Of a stretch of 64,000 nucleotides of DNA, positions 9,248 through 19,028 are shown piece after piece. The DNA comes from Ciceribacter sp. T2.26MG-112.2 (GTDB lineage: Bacteria; Pseudomonadota; Alphaproteobacteria; Rhizobiales; Rhizobiaceae): NCBI RefSeq assembly GCF_900492205.1, contig NZ_UEYQ01000017.1:1-64000 (forward strand). The letters run 5' to 3'. The position numbers and the translations under genes are program-made. Within the stretch, counting starts at the first letter, position 1. The number at the start of each line of letters is the position of its first letter. The notes beneath the pieces were generated by a model. The model ran no database searches. It was given only the letters and a program-made list of their open reading frames with translations, and had not been told where the DNA came from.

Positions 9248-10162
9248 ATGGCGTTTGACAGAATTGCGCTCCGTCGCTGGGCGTCCCGTGCCCTCGTGGT
9301 CGGGCTGATGCTCTTCGTTTCGGCCTGCACGACGGTGCCGAAGCCCGCTCAGGCCCCGTTGCCCGCCGATGCCCCGCTGGGCGATTGCTGCCAGAAGCCC
9401 GAACGCTATCCCAAGGGCCTCGTCGCCCTGGCCGAGCCTTTCGCCCCGACGATCGGCCGGATGGTCGCGGCCGTCGTCTGGCGCAAGGGTGACCTGCTGC
9501 GCCATGACGCCGCGATCGACCGTCTGCTCGCCGATCTCCGGCCGTTGGATGTGGTCGCGGTCAGCAACAAGGGACGCCTCTCCGGCCATGCGATCCCCGG
9601 CCATTTCGGTCATGTGGCGATCTATGTCGGGACGGAAGCGCAACTGCGCCGCGCCGGCGCCTGGGACCATCCCGCGGTCCGCAAGCACCACGCGGCGATC
9701 CGCGACGGCGCCCTGTTCATCGAGGCCGACAACAAGGGTGTCCACCTTTCCACGGCGCCTGCCGCGCTGGATGCCGATGCCATTGCCCTCCTGCGGCCCG
9801 CCGGCCTTGGCGCTATGCGGCGGCGGCAGGCACTGACAGGCTTCTACCAGCGCGTCGGCATGCCCTTCGACTATTATTTCGACCTCGACGCGACCTCCTG
9901 CACCTTCTGCACGGAACTGGTGAACACCGTGCTGCCGGAGATGCGGCTGCCCACCCGTCTCGTTTACGGCCGGCGTCTCATCCTGCCGGACGAAGTGGTC
10001 GCCGCCACCACCCGGGGCCGGACCGGCTTTACCTTCCTGCGCTATGTCCGGGCCGGTCGCGACGGATGGGAGACGCTGGGTCGGGTCAAGGTGGAGGAGG
10101 AGCTTCTCGCCGAATGGTCGAAGCCCGAGCGCCCGCCACAGGTGGCTTCGCTGGAACGCTGA
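9248..10162 (+). CDS. YiiX/YaeF-type permuted papain-fold lipoprotein
   Basis: A lipoprotein by its lipobox (LFVSAC, Cys about residue 27) after a basic, hydrophobic leader. The mature part looks like the permuted papain-like YaeF/YiiX amidase family (NlpC/P60 superfamily): LDVVAVSNKG, the histidine motif GHFGHVAIYVG, and a late cysteine motif SCTFCTELVNTVLPE. Circular permutation explains why His precedes Cys. Likely substrates are peptidoglycan peptides or lipid amides; which is unknown. The ATG follows AGGCTGG. It converges on the histidine kinase gene. Confidence 0.75.
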   Translation: MAFDRIALRRWASRALVVGLMLFVSACTTVPKPAQAPLPADAPLGDCCQKPERYPKGLVALAEPFAPTIGRMVAAVVWRKGDLLRHDAAIDRLLADLRPLDVVAVSNKGRLSGHAIPGHFGHVAIYVGTEAQLRRAGAWDHPAVRKHHAAIRDGALFIEADNKGVHLSTAPAALDADAIALLRPAGLGAMRRRQALTGFYQRVGMPFDYYFDLDATSCTFCTELVNTVLPEMRLPTRLVYGRRLILPDEVVAATTRGRTGFTFLRYVRAGRDGWETLGRVKVEEELLAEWSKPERPPQVASLER

Positions 10163-10281
10163 TCGACCGAACTCGCGGGAGATAGCGAGGGTCGCGCGGG
10201 CGCATATCGAGCCCGTCCGGTTCATCCGCCTGGATCGTGCAACCGCTGAGGCTCAAGCCCATTCGGTTTCGGTGGAACGAC

Positions 10282-13200
10282 CTATTCGGCGGCGGCCCGC
10301 TTGCCTCCGGAAACCTGGGTGATGAAGGCGCGAAGGGCTGCGGGACGGACCGGCTTGTGCTGCAGGGTGATGTTCTGCCGTTCGGCTTCCGCCCTGACCT
10401 CGGCCGTCCGGTCGGCGGTGATCAGAAGAGCGGGAATGTCGCTCTCGTAGAGCGCCCGAAGGCGCAGGATCGCGCCGATGCCGCTGCCGTCGCCGAGATG
10501 GTAGTCGGCGATGATGACGTCCGGCGGGCTCTGGTTCGCCGCAACGATCGCGTCGAGCGCCTCGATCGAGCCGGCCAAGGTAACGGCGCAGCCCCAGCCG
10601 GACAAGAGGAGGTCCATGCCTTCGAGAATCTTCGGTTCGTTGTCGATGCAAAGAACCCGCAAACCTTCGAGCGGAATGGCAGCCTTTCCGCCCACGGGCA
10701 GGTCGGTCACCGCGGCCGCCACCGGAACCGACTTGTCCAGTGGCATCACGACGCGAAAGGTCGTGCCCTTGCCCTGCTTGGACGAAAGCTGCACCGGATG
10801 GTTCAGAACGCGGGCGATGCGATCGACGATCGACAGGCCGAGCCCGAGGCCCGATGCCGTGCGCATGCCCTCCTCGAGCCGGGCGAACTCCTTGAACACG
10901 GTGCGGAACTTCGACGACGGAATACCGATGCCGCTGTCCATCACCTGGATGACGACCTCGTTGCCGTGCCGCCGGGCACCGACCAGAACCCGTCCCGAAG
11001 GCGTGTACTTGATGGCATTGGAGACGAGGTTCTGGACCAGTCTGCGCAAGAGATTGGGGTCGGAGCGGACGGTGAGCGAGGTCGGCATGACGACAAGCTT
11101 GAGATCCTTTTCCCGCGCGATGGGCGCGAAGTCGGTTTCGATGCGCTCCAGCAGCCCCTGCAATGGCACGGGCGCCAGCCGCGGTTTCATCGCGCCGGTG
11201 TCGAGCCTTGATATGTCGAGCACGGCGCCGAGAATGATCTCGACCGATTCCAGGGCGGAATCGATGTTGCGGACCATGCTGCTATTGTCCGAATCGCCTA
11301 GCCGCTCGACCAGTGACGAGGAATAGAGCCGGGCGGCATTGAGCGGTTGCAGGATGTCGTGGCCGGCCGCGGCGAAAAACCGGGTCTTGCCTATATTCGC
11401 CTCGTCGGCGGCCGCGCGCGCCTCGGCCAGCGCATGATTGACCCGGGTCAGCTCGGCGGTTCGCTCGCCGACCCGCTGTTCCAACGTCTCGTTGGCCTGT
11501 TTCAGCGCCTTGTCGGCCGCCACCTGGCTGGTGATGTCGGTGAAGGTCGCGACGAAGCCCTTGTCCGGCATCGGATTGCAGCGCGCCTCGATGATGCGCT
11601 CGCCGGCGGCCGTGACCAGCCGGAACGGCTTGTCGAACTGGTGGAAGCGCTTGACCAGCTGGGCCTGATCGCCGGCGGCGACGTCGCCGCGTTGCGCGAG
11701 GATCGCCACCATCTCGCTCAAGGGGAAGCCGACCTGGCCGACATGTTCCGGCAGGTCGAGCAGGCTGCGGAATCTTCGGTTCCAGATCGTCAGGCGGTTG
11801 CTCGCGTCGAAGACCGCGATGCCCTGGTCCATCTGCGAAAGCGCCGTCTGCAGCATGTCCTGGTTATACTGCAGGGCTTCGCTGGCCTGGTCGAGCAGCC
11901 AGGCCGTGTCGGCCGAGGTGTCCTCGGCCTTCTGCAGGATCAGCGACAGCACGAGCCTTGCCGAGGACGAGCCGATCGCGCTGCCGAGCAATTGCTCGGA
12001 GAAATGGATGAAGGCCATGTCGGCCGGGCTGTCGTCGTCGAGCCGCCGGCCGGCTGCCTGTTCATACGAGCGGAAGGAGCGCGTCATGCGCTCGTCGCCG
12101 AGATAGCGGGCGATGGCGGCCTTCAGGTCGCCGACGGTGACCCGCGTCTTCCAGCCGCGCGTGGCAAACTGCGAGCGCGGATGGCGCTTGACGAAAATGC
12201 CCGACTGGATCCGCTCGACGGGACGCGGATTGCGGCTGAGCGAACCAATGATGAAGGCCGCCGTGTTGATCAGCAGGCTGAGCAGCGTCGAATTGACCAG
12301 CGGGTCGGCATTTTCCGGACTGAACATGCCGACGCCGGGAAAGAGGAAGCCGAGAATGGACGTGGCGATCTGCGAATTGTCCTCCGCTCCGAGGCTCGGC
12401 AGGAAGGACAGATAGGCCCAGACGAAGATGCCGGAAGACAGGCCGGCGATGGCGCCGCGGGCATTGGCTCGTCGCCACATCAGTCCGCCGAACAGGGAAG
12501 GGGCGATCTGCGCGATCGCGGCAAAGGCCAGCAGCCCGATCGAGGCAAGCCCGGTCGTGTTGTCGGCCGAGCGGTAATAGACATAGCCGAGCAGCATGAC
12601 GGCGAAGATCGCCGAGCGGCGGATGTGCAGCAGCGTCTTGGCGAAGTCGTCGCGATGGCTCGGGCGGGTGAGAAGCTTCTGCCTCAGGAAGATCGGCAGG
12701 ATCATGTCGTTCGAAACCATGATCGCAAGCGCCACGGAGGCGACGATGACCATGGCGGTCGCAGCGGAAAAACCGCCGAGGAAGGTGATCAGCGAAACGG
12801 CCGCCATCTCGTTGTGCAGCGGCAGGGACAAAACATAGAGGTCGGCATCGCCGCCGCCGGAAAACGTCATGATCCCGCCGATCGCCGCGGGCAGGACGAA
12901 GATGTTGATGGCGACGAGATAGAGCGGCATCAGGATGCCGGCGAGCTTCAGCTCGCGGCTGGTGCGGTTTTCCACCACGGTGACGTGGAACTGGCGCGGC
13001 AGCATGATGATGGCAAAGGCCGACAGTGCGATCAGTAGCAGCCACCGGCTGAGCGGCGTCTGATACGACAGCGCCGTCATCACGGCCTCGTTCTCGGTCG
13101 CCTTTTGCCACAGGTCGGTCGGTCCGTCGAACAGGAAGAACACGACGTAGATACCGAGCGTCCAGAAGGCCACGAGCTTGACCACCGATTCCATCGCGAT

Positions 13201-13791
13201 GGCGAGGATCAGACCGTCCTGGTGTTCGGTGGCGTCGGTGTGGCGCGTGCCGAAGACCACGGCAAAGCAGGCGAGCACGAAGGCGACCACCAGCGGCAGG
13301 TCGATGAAATAGAGGTTGCCCGTGCCGATGCCGTACGCCGTCGGATCGACCATGGCGGCGACGGAGCTCGATACCGCTTTCAGCTGCAGGGCGATATAGG
13401 GAATGGTCCCGACCAGGCAGATGATCGTGACCAGCATGCCGACGATCGGGTTCTTGCCATAGCGCGCGGCGATGAAGTCGGCGCCCGAGGTCAGCTTCTC
13501 CGCCTTGGCGAGATCGATGATCCGCCGGACGATCGGCATGCCGATGGTGAACATCAGGATCGGGCCGATATAGATGGCAGTGAATTCGAGGCCGTGTTCG
13601 GCAGCGAGGCCCACCCCGCCGAAATAGGTCCAGGAGGTGCAATAGACGGCGAGACTGAGCGCATAGACGATCGGTCGGCCGTTCTCGGGCACGCCATGGG
13701 CGCGGCTCTTGCGGTCACCGTAACTGGCCACCGCGAAGAGCAGCAGCAGATAGGCGAAGGCCGAGGCAAAGATGACCCATCCCGGAAGCAC
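10282..13791 (-). CDS. Hybrid histidine kinase with sodium:solute symporter-like sensor
   Basis: A 1169-residue membrane sensor kinase. Residues about 1-500 form a multi-pass sodium/solute symporter domain (PWVIF start, many hydrophobic helices). A PAS domain follows (DQGIAVFDASNRLTIWNRRF), then a short coiled coil, HisKA with phospho-acceptor AAGHDILQPLNAARLY, HATPase (NLVSNAIKYTP, GLGLGLSIVDRIA) and a C-terminal receiver (VLCIDNEPKI, DYHLGDGSG, KPVRP). This is the CbrA/CrbS layout, known to regulate carbon and acetate use. No separate response regulator lies beside it, so the partner must be elsewhere. It is divergent from mscL with about 200 bases between. Confidence 0.93.
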   Translation of the reverse strand: MLPGWVIFASAFAYLLLLFAVASYGDRKSRAHGVPENGRPIVYALSLAVYCTSWTYFGGVGLAAEHGLEFTAIYIGPILMFTIGMPIVRRIIDLAKAEKLTSGADFIAARYGKNPIVGMLVTIICLVGTIPYIALQLKAVSSSVAAMVDPTAYGIGTGNLYFIDLPLVVAFVLACFAVVFGTRHTDATEHQDGLILAIAMESVVKLVAFWTLGIYVVFFLFDGPTDLWQKATENEAVMTALSYQTPLSRWLLLIALSAFAIIMLPRQFHVTVVENRTSRELKLAGILMPLYLVAINIFVLPAAIGGIMTFSGGGDADLYVLSLPLHNEMAAVSLITFLGGFSAATAMVIVASVALAIMVSNDMILPIFLRQKLLTRPSHRDDFAKTLLHIRRSAIFAVMLLGYVYYRSADNTTGLASIGLLAFAAIAQIAPSLFGGLMWRRANARGAIAGLSSGIFVWAYLSFLPSLGAEDNSQIATSILGFLFPGVGMFSPENADPLVNSTLLSLLINTAAFIIGSLSRNPRPVERIQSGIFVKRHPRSQFATRGWKTRVTVGDLKAAIARYLGDERMTRSFRSYEQAAGRRLDDDSPADMAFIHFSEQLLGSAIGSSSARLVLSLILQKAEDTSADTAWLLDQASEALQYNQDMLQTALSQMDQGIAVFDASNRLTIWNRRFRSLLDLPEHVGQVGFPLSEMVAILAQRGDVAAGDQAQLVKRFHQFDKPFRLVTAAGERIIEARCNPMPDKGFVATFTDITSQVAADKALKQANETLEQRVGERTAELTRVNHALAEARAAADEANIGKTRFFAAAGHDILQPLNAARLYSSSLVERLGDSDNSSMVRNIDSALESVEIILGAVLDISRLDTGAMKPRLAPVPLQGLLERIETDFAPIAREKDLKLVVMPTSLTVRSDPNLLRRLVQNLVSNAIKYTPSGRVLVGARRHGNEVVIQVMDSGIGIPSSKFRTVFKEFARLEEGMRTASGLGLGLSIVDRIARVLNHPVQLSSKQGKGTTFRVVMPLDKSVPVAAAVTDLPVGGKAAIPLEGLRVLCIDNEPKILEGMDLLLSGWGCAVTLAGSIEALDAIVAANQSPPDVIIADYHLGDGSGIGAILRLRALYESDIPALLITADRTAEVRAEAERQNITLQHKPVRPAALRAFITQVSGGKRAAAE

Positions 13792-13998
13792 GCTTCCTCC
13801 TCATCGTCGGCGTTCCATCGAGCGAGACCTTAGGGGAAGTCACCGCCGTTTGAAATCGCTTCAATCTCGATCTTAAGTCGAACGCTGACCGCGCCGGCTA
13901 GAATTTCACTGTTTCCGAATGATCGTACTTTCGATATTCCTTGTCGAGGCAGGACGCCACGCCAGGGACGAGCGTGGCTTGTCGAACGATCAAAGGAG

Positions 13999-14430
13999 AT
14001 GGGTATGCTGAACGAGTTCAAGACCTTTATCGCGCGCGGCAATGTCATGGACCTTGCCGTCGGTGTGATCATCGGCGGTGCTTTCGGCCTGATCGTCAAT
14101 TCGCTTGTCCAGGACATCGTCATGCCGCTGGTCGGCGTGGTCTTCGGCGGCTTCGATTTCTCCAACTATTTCCTGCCGCTGAGCGCGAACGTGACGGCAA
14201 ACTCGCTCGAGGCCGCCCGCGAGCAGGGCGCCGTCTTCGCCTATGGCAATTTCATCACCGTCATCATCAACTTCCTGATCCTCGCCTGGATCATCTTCCT
14301 GATGGTCAAGGGCGTGAACACGCTGCGCGCCTCGCTCGAGAAGCAGGAAAAGAAGGATGCGGAAGCCGCCCCGCCGCCGGCCGACATCCAGCTTCTGACC
14401 GAGATCCGCGACCTGCTGAAGAAACGCTGA
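13999..14430 (+). CDS. mscL: Large-conductance mechanosensitive channel MscL
   Basis: Homopentameric inner-membrane channel that opens under membrane tension and releases solutes during osmotic downshock. At 143 residues it is normal size. The start [20 protein letters not shown] and the first helix ([20 protein letters not shown]) are diagnostic; the second helix is [21 protein letters not shown], followed by a charged cytoplasmic helix. It is preceded by AAAGGAG at good spacing. The gene stands alone between the kinase promoter region and the aminotransferase. Confidence 0.97.
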   Translation: MGMLNEFKTFIARGNVMDLAVGVIIGGAFGLIVNSLVQDIVMPLVGVVFGGFDFSNYFLPLSANVTANSLEAAREQGAVFAYGNFITVIINFLILAWIIFLMVKGVNTLRASLEKQEKKDAEAAPPPADIQLLTEIRDLLKKR

Positions 14431-14590
14431 CGCGGTATCGGTCGCGGGCAGGGCCGGGCGCAATCCCGGGCCACCCGTTCCGCATCCATCACCGAAATCG
14501 ATTCTGCCCTCACGGATTGTCATGGGATTTTCCCGGCGCAATCCGTTAGACCTCTGGTTCGCGAACAGACGTCGAACCGGAGAGCTTGCC

Positions 14591-15760
14591 ATGTCGCTTG
14601 TGAAGGATCTCAGCCCGCGCGCCCTTGCCGCGCCGGAAAGCGGGATCGTCGAGATCATCAATTATGCCCGTGGACGCGAGGGTCTCCTGCCGCTCTGGGC
14701 CGGGGAAGGCGACCTGCCGAGCCCGGATTTCATCAATCGCGCGGCAAGCGACGCGCTTCTCGGCGGTGAGACCTTCTACACCTGGCAGCGCGGCATTCCC
14801 GAACTGCGCGAAGCGCTTTCGCGCTACTATGCCCGCCATTTCGGCGTCGAGCTTTCGCCCGAGCACTTCTATGTCACGGCCTCCGGCATGCAGGCGATCG
14901 CGCTTGGCGTCCAGGCGATCACCGAACCGGGCGACGAGATGATCTACCTGTCGCCGGCCTGGCCGAACATCATCTCGGCGATCGACATCGCCGGCGGCCG
15001 CTCCGTCGGCGTGCCGCTGACCTTTGCCAATGGCCGCTGGTCGCTCGACATGGATAGGCTCGAACAGGCGATCACGCGGAAGACGCGCGGCCTGTTCATC
15101 AACACGCCGTCCAATCCCACCGGCTGGACAGCGACGCATGCTGACCTCAAGGCCATTCTCGAACTGGCGCGCCGCCACGGCCTGTGGATCCTCGCCGACG
15201 AGATTTATGCGCTCTATTACTACGGCGGCGGACACCGCGCGCCGTCCTTCCTGGACGTCATGGTCGAAGGCGACCGGGTGATCTTCGCCAACTCCTTCTC
15301 CAAGAACTGGTCGATGACCGGCTGGCGCGTCGGCTGGATCGTCGCGCCGCCGGAAACGGGGCAGGTTTTCGAGAACCTGATCCAGTATTCCACCTCCGGC
15401 GTCGCCCAGTTCATGCAGCGTGGCGCGGTTGCCGCGCTCGATCAGGGTGACGGTTTCGTTCGCGAGAACTTCGAACGCGCGAAGAAATCGCGCGATCTGC
15501 TGTGCGATGCGCTGATCGCCACCAACCGGGTCGAAACCCTGAAGCCCGAAGGGGCACTCTATGCCTTCCTGAAGATCGACGGCATCACCGACAGCCGGCA
15601 GGCCGCACTCGACATCGTCGATCAAACCGGCGTGGCGCTGGCGCCGGGATCGGCCTTCGGCATGGGCGGCGAGGGTTTCCTGCGGGCCTGCTTCCTGCGC
15701 GACCCGAAACAGATCGAGGAAGCGGCCGACCGGCTGTGCCGCTATATCCTGGCGCTTTGA
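14591..15760 (+). CDS. PLP-dependent class I/II aminotransferase
   Basis: A 389-residue aminotransferase of the aspartate-aminotransferase fold. NTPSNPTGW, LADEIYALYYY and the PLP lysine in NSFSKNWSMTGWRVGW are all present, along with the C-terminal arginine region GFLRACFLRDP. The frame is open 69 bases further upstream, but ATG at 14591 is chosen because GGAGAGC precedes it and the protein then begins like its relatives. Amino-acid specificity cannot be assigned. It is followed by an A/T-rich gap and galE. Confidence 0.9.
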   Translation: MSLVKDLSPRALAAPESGIVEIINYARGREGLLPLWAGEGDLPSPDFINRAASDALLGGETFYTWQRGIPELREALSRYYARHFGVELSPEHFYVTASGMQAIALGVQAITEPGDEMIYLSPAWPNIISAIDIAGGRSVGVPLTFANGRWSLDMDRLEQAITRKTRGLFINTPSNPTGWTATHADLKAILELARRHGLWILADEIYALYYYGGGHRAPSFLDVMVEGDRVIFANSFSKNWSMTGWRVGWIVAPPETGQVFENLIQYSTSGVAQFMQRGAVAALDQGDGFVRENFERAKKSRDLLCDALIATNRVETLKPEGALYAFLKIDGITDSRQAALDIVDQTGVALAPGSAFGMGGEGFLRACFLRDPKQIEEAADRLCRYILAL

Positions 15761-15949
15761 TCCCGCGACGGCGCGGGGTTCCCATGCTCCGCGCCGCGAT
15801 CGATAAAATTCTAGCGAAATTTGCAATATTACGTTTTCTATACTTGAAACTAAACTGTATCAATACTGAGCAAAGCCGAGAATTGTAAGCAAAGTTAAAG
15901 GCTGCATTGCCTAGGTTCATCCCGTCAAAGAATTGCGGGATGGACAAAC
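15761..15949 (+). promoter_or_regulatory. A/T-rich leader upstream of galE
   Basis: About 190 bases that are far richer in A and T than the surroundings (for example ATAAAATTCTAGCGAAATTT from 15804). This composition is typical of a rhizobial promoter or of silencer-type regulator binding (MucR/Ros-like proteins favour A/T-rich DNA before polysaccharide genes). I cannot place a confident -35/-10 pair. No gene is seen. Confidence 0.4.
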
Positions 15950-16984
15950 ATGGCGATCTTGGTAACGGGTGGGGCCGGTTATATCGGTAGTCACATGGTC
16001 TGGGCGCTGCTGGATGCAGGCGAAGACGTGGTGGTGATCGACCGCCTTTCGACAGGCTTCCGCTGGGCCGTCGCGCCGCAGGCGCGGTTCTACCTCGGCG
16101 ACATCGGCGATGCGGATCTGCTGCGGCAGGTCTTCTTCGAGAACGAGATCGAGGCGATCATCCATTTCGCCGGTTCGATCGTCGTGCCGGAATCGGTGTC
16201 CGATCCGCTTGGCTATTACGAGAACAATACCGGCAACACGCGGGTGCTGGCTTCGGCGGCGGTCGAGGCCGGGATCGACAAGCTGATCTTCTCGTCGACG
16301 GCTGCCGTCTATGGCACGCCGGCAAGCGCCGAGCCGGTCAAGGAAACCGCGCCGCTCCTGCCGGAAAATCCCTATGGCCAGTCCAAGCTGATGAGCGAGA
16401 TCATGCTGCGCGACACCGCCCGCGCCCATGACTTCCGCTATGTGGCACTGCGCTATTTCAACGTGGCCGGCGCCGATCCGAAGGGCCGGACAGGCCAGTC
16501 GACCGACCGTGCGACCCATCTGATCAAGGTGGCCTGCGAGGCGGCGCTTGGCAAGCGCCGTTCGGTCGCGGTCTATGGCTCGGACTATCCGACCCCCGAC
16601 GGCACCGGCGTGCGCGACTATATCCATGTGGCGGATCTGGTTCAGGCGCATCTGCGGGCCCTTGCCTATCTGCGCCGCGGTGAGGCCTCCCTGGTCGCCA
16701 ATTGCGGCTATGGCTCCGGCTATTCCGTGCTCAACGTGCTGGCCGCGGTTGCCCGCGTCTCCGGCCGCCCGTTTGCCGTCGAATACTGTCCGCGCCGCGC
16801 CGGCGATGCCGCCTTCGTCGTCGCCGACTCGACCCTGGCGCGCGAAAAGCTCGCCTGGGTGCCGCGCCTTGCCGACCTCGACTTGATCGTCGAAACGGCA
16901 CTCGCCTGGGAAGAGCGCCTGGAGCAGGATGCGACCCCCGATATCGGCGCGCTGCGGCGTCGCCTGGCCGCCGGCGGCTTCTGA
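15950..16984 (+). CDS. galE: UDP-glucose 4-epimerase
   Basis: Interconverts UDP-glucose and UDP-galactose with bound NAD. Extended SDR: VTGGAGYIGSHM nucleotide-binding loop, SSTAAVYG serine/threonine region and catalytic NPYGQSK (Tyr/Lys). The C-terminal substrate domain with GTGVRDYIHVADL is typical of GalE. Length 344 is normal. It supplies UDP-galactose for the polysaccharide genes that follow about 195 bases downstream. Specificity for GlcNAc or uronic forms cannot be excluded. Confidence 0.92.
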   Translation: MAILVTGGAGYIGSHMVWALLDAGEDVVVIDRLSTGFRWAVAPQARFYLGDIGDADLLRQVFFENEIEAIIHFAGSIVVPESVSDPLGYYENNTGNTRVLASAAVEAGIDKLIFSSTAAVYGTPASAEPVKETAPLLPENPYGQSKLMSEIMLRDTARAHDFRYVALRYFNVAGADPKGRTGQSTDRATHLIKVACEAALGKRRSVAVYGSDYPTPDGTGVRDYIHVADLVQAHLRALAYLRRGEASLVANCGYGSGYSVLNVLAAVARVSGRPFAVEYCPRRAGDAAFVVADSTLAREKLAWVPRLADLDLIVETALAWEERLEQDATPDIGALRRRLAAGGF

Positions 16985-17178
16985 GCGGACGGCGGCGCCC
17001 AGCCGCCGCCGATCCTACCGGCCCTTTCGCCCCTCAAGTTTGACGACAGTTTCGTCGGCTAGCCTCTTCCCACGATGGAATGTTCGTGGGGCGTGGGACG
17101 AATCATGGCTTTTGCTGCGGGTTACGATGAGCGGGGCACCGGCACGCCGGTATCCCGTGTGGCGGACGGGCGTTCGCG

Positions 17179-17949
17179 ATGAAGGCCGTCATCCTTGCCG
17201 GTGGTCTCGGCTCGCGCATCGCCGAGGAAACCCATCTGAAGCCCAAGCCGATGATCGAGATCGGCGGGCGTCCGATCCTCTGGCACATCATGAAGCTCTA
17301 TCACGGACACGGCATCCGTGACTTCATCATCTGCTGCGGCTTTCGCGGTTATGTCATCAAGGAATACTTCGCCAATTACGGCCTGCACATGTCGGACATC
17401 ACCTTCGACCTGGCCGAGAACCGCCTGCAGTTCCATCGCAAGAGCGCCGAGAACTGGCGGGTGACGCTGGTCGACACCGGCGAGAACTCGATGACCGGCG
17501 GGCGCCTCCGGCGTGTCGCCGACTATCTCAAGGACGAGGAAGCCTTCTGCTTCACCTATGGCGACGGCCTGTGCGACGTCGACATCGGCGCGACGGTCCG
17601 TTTCCACAAGAGCCACGGCCGGCAGGCGACGGTGACGGCGGTTCGCCCGCCCGCCCGCTTCGGTGCGCTGAAGCTCGACGGCGATACGGTCGAGGGTTTC
17701 GTCGAAAAGCCCGAGGGCGAGGGCGGCTTCATCAACGGCGGCTTCTTCGTGCTCGACCCGAAATGCATCGACCGCATCGCCGACGATTCGACCAGCTGGG
17801 AAGCGGAACCGTTGTCCAGCCTGGCCGAGGACGGCCAGCTCAAGGCCTTCTTCCACACCGGTTTCTGGCAGCCGATGGATACGCTGCGCGACAAGGTCCA
17901 TCTGGAGAGCCTGTGGAACAGCGGCAACCCGCCGTGGAAGTCGTGGTGA
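17179..17949 (+). CDS. rfbF: Glucose-1-phosphate cytidylyltransferase
   Basis: Makes CDP-glucose from glucose-1-phosphate and CTP, the first step to CDP-linked 3,6-dideoxy or other deoxyhexoses. LAGGLGSRIAEETHLKPKPM, GGRPILWHIMK and the FITYGDGL-like segment (CFTYGDGLCDVDIG) mark RfbF rather than RmlA. 256 residues, the usual length. First gene of an operon: rfbG begins two bases after its stop. Confidence 0.94.
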   Translation: MKAVILAGGLGSRIAEETHLKPKPMIEIGGRPILWHIMKLYHGHGIRDFIICCGFRGYVIKEYFANYGLHMSDITFDLAENRLQFHRKSAENWRVTLVDTGENSMTGGRLRRVADYLKDEEAFCFTYGDGLCDVDIGATVRFHKSHGRQATVTAVRPPARFGALKLDGDTVEGFVEKPEGEGGFINGGFFVLDPKCIDRIADDSTSWEAEPLSSLAEDGQLKAFFHTGFWQPMDTLRDKVHLESLWNSGNPPWKSW

Positions 17950-17951
17950 GC

Positions 17952-19028
17952 ATGGCCAATCCCGCATTCTGGAAAGGCAAGCGCGTTCTTCTGACCGGGC
18001 ATACCGGCTTCAAGGGAAGCTGGCTCACGCTCTGGCTGGCGGAAATGGGTGCCAGGGTGACCGGCCTGTCCTTAGTGCCCGAAACAGAGCCATCGCTGTT
18101 CAATCTTCTCAACGGCAAGCCGGCGGCGGCGGAAATCTGCGATTTGCGCGATCGCCATGCGGTGGCGGCCCGCGTCATGCTGGCCAAGCCGGAGATCGTC
18201 CTGCATCTCGGCGCCCAGGCACTGGTGCGCGCCGGCTACCGCGATCCGATCGGCACCTATGAGACCAACGTGCAGGGAACCGCCCATCTGCTCGATGCGC
18301 TGCGCATCGCCCCCGATGTCCGCTCGATCGTCGTCGTCACTACCGACAAGGTCTACGAGAATCCGGAGACGGCGCTTGCCTTCGTCGAAACCGATCCGCT
18401 CGGCGGCCACGATCCCTACAGCGCCAGCAAGGCGGCCGCCGAGATCGTCACCGCCAGCTATCGCGCCTCCTTCTTTGCCGCCCGTGGCATCGGCCTTGCA
18501 ACGGCCCGCGCCGGCAATGTGATCGGCGGCGGCGACTGGGCGGAGGATCGCCTCATCCCCGACGCCGTCAAGGCCTGGGGCGGCGGCCGATCGCTGATGG
18601 TGCGCCGTCCGCAAGCCGTCCGCCCCTGGCAGCATGTGCTGGAGCCGCTCAACGGCTATCTGATGATGGCGGAACGCCTGTGGGACAATCCCCACTTTGC
18701 CCCGAGCCTCAATTTCGGCCCCGACCACCAGGCGGCGGAAACGGTGGCGAGCGTGCTCGACAGGGCATCGATGGCCTTTGGCGGCGGAGAGGTCGCTTAC
18801 GGCGACGGCTCGGAAGGGCCGCACGAGGCCGGCTACCTGATGCTCGATTCCACGCGCGCCCGCGACACGCTCGGCTACAGTCCTATCTGGAACCTCGACG
18901 AAACCGTGACGCGCACCATGGCCTGGTATCGGGGGCTTGCGGCGGGCCAATCGGCGGCAGACCTTTGCCTCGCCGACATCGGCGCCTTCGAGGCGGTCCC
19001 TGCGCTACCCATGAGGGCCGCCGTATGA
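17952..19028 (+). CDS. rfbG: CDP-glucose 4,6-dehydratase
   Basis: Converts CDP-glucose to CDP-4-keto-6-deoxyglucose. The SDR start is WKGKRVLLTGHTGFKGSWL, with TTDKVYEN and catalytic DPYSASKAAAE. The frame is open upstream inside rfbF, but ATG at 17952 gives the standard 358-residue protein. Its stop overlaps the start of the epimerase as ATGA, so translation is probably coupled. Confidence 0.94.
   Translation: MANPAFWKGKRVLLTGHTGFKGSWLTLWLAEMGARVTGLSLVPETEPSLFNLLNGKPAAAEICDLRDRHAVAARVMLAKPEIVLHLGAQALVRAGYRDPIGTYETNVQGTAHLLDALRIAPDVRSIVVVTTDKVYENPETALAFVETDPLGGHDPYSASKAAAEIVTASYRASFFAARGIGLATARAGNVIGGGDWAEDRLIPDAVKAWGGGRSLMVRRPQAVRPWQHVLEPLNGYLMMAERLWDNPHFAPSLNFGPDHQAAETVASVLDRASMAFGGGEVAYGDGSEGPHEAGYLMLDSTRARDTLGYSPIWNLDETVTRTMAWYRGLAAGQSAADLCLADIGAFEAVPALPMRAAV

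Noticed and set aside
16991..17008. GC-rich hairpin after galE as a terminator
   Set aside because: The GGCGGC/GCCGCC stem has no T-run and polysaccharide genes continue downstream on the same strand.
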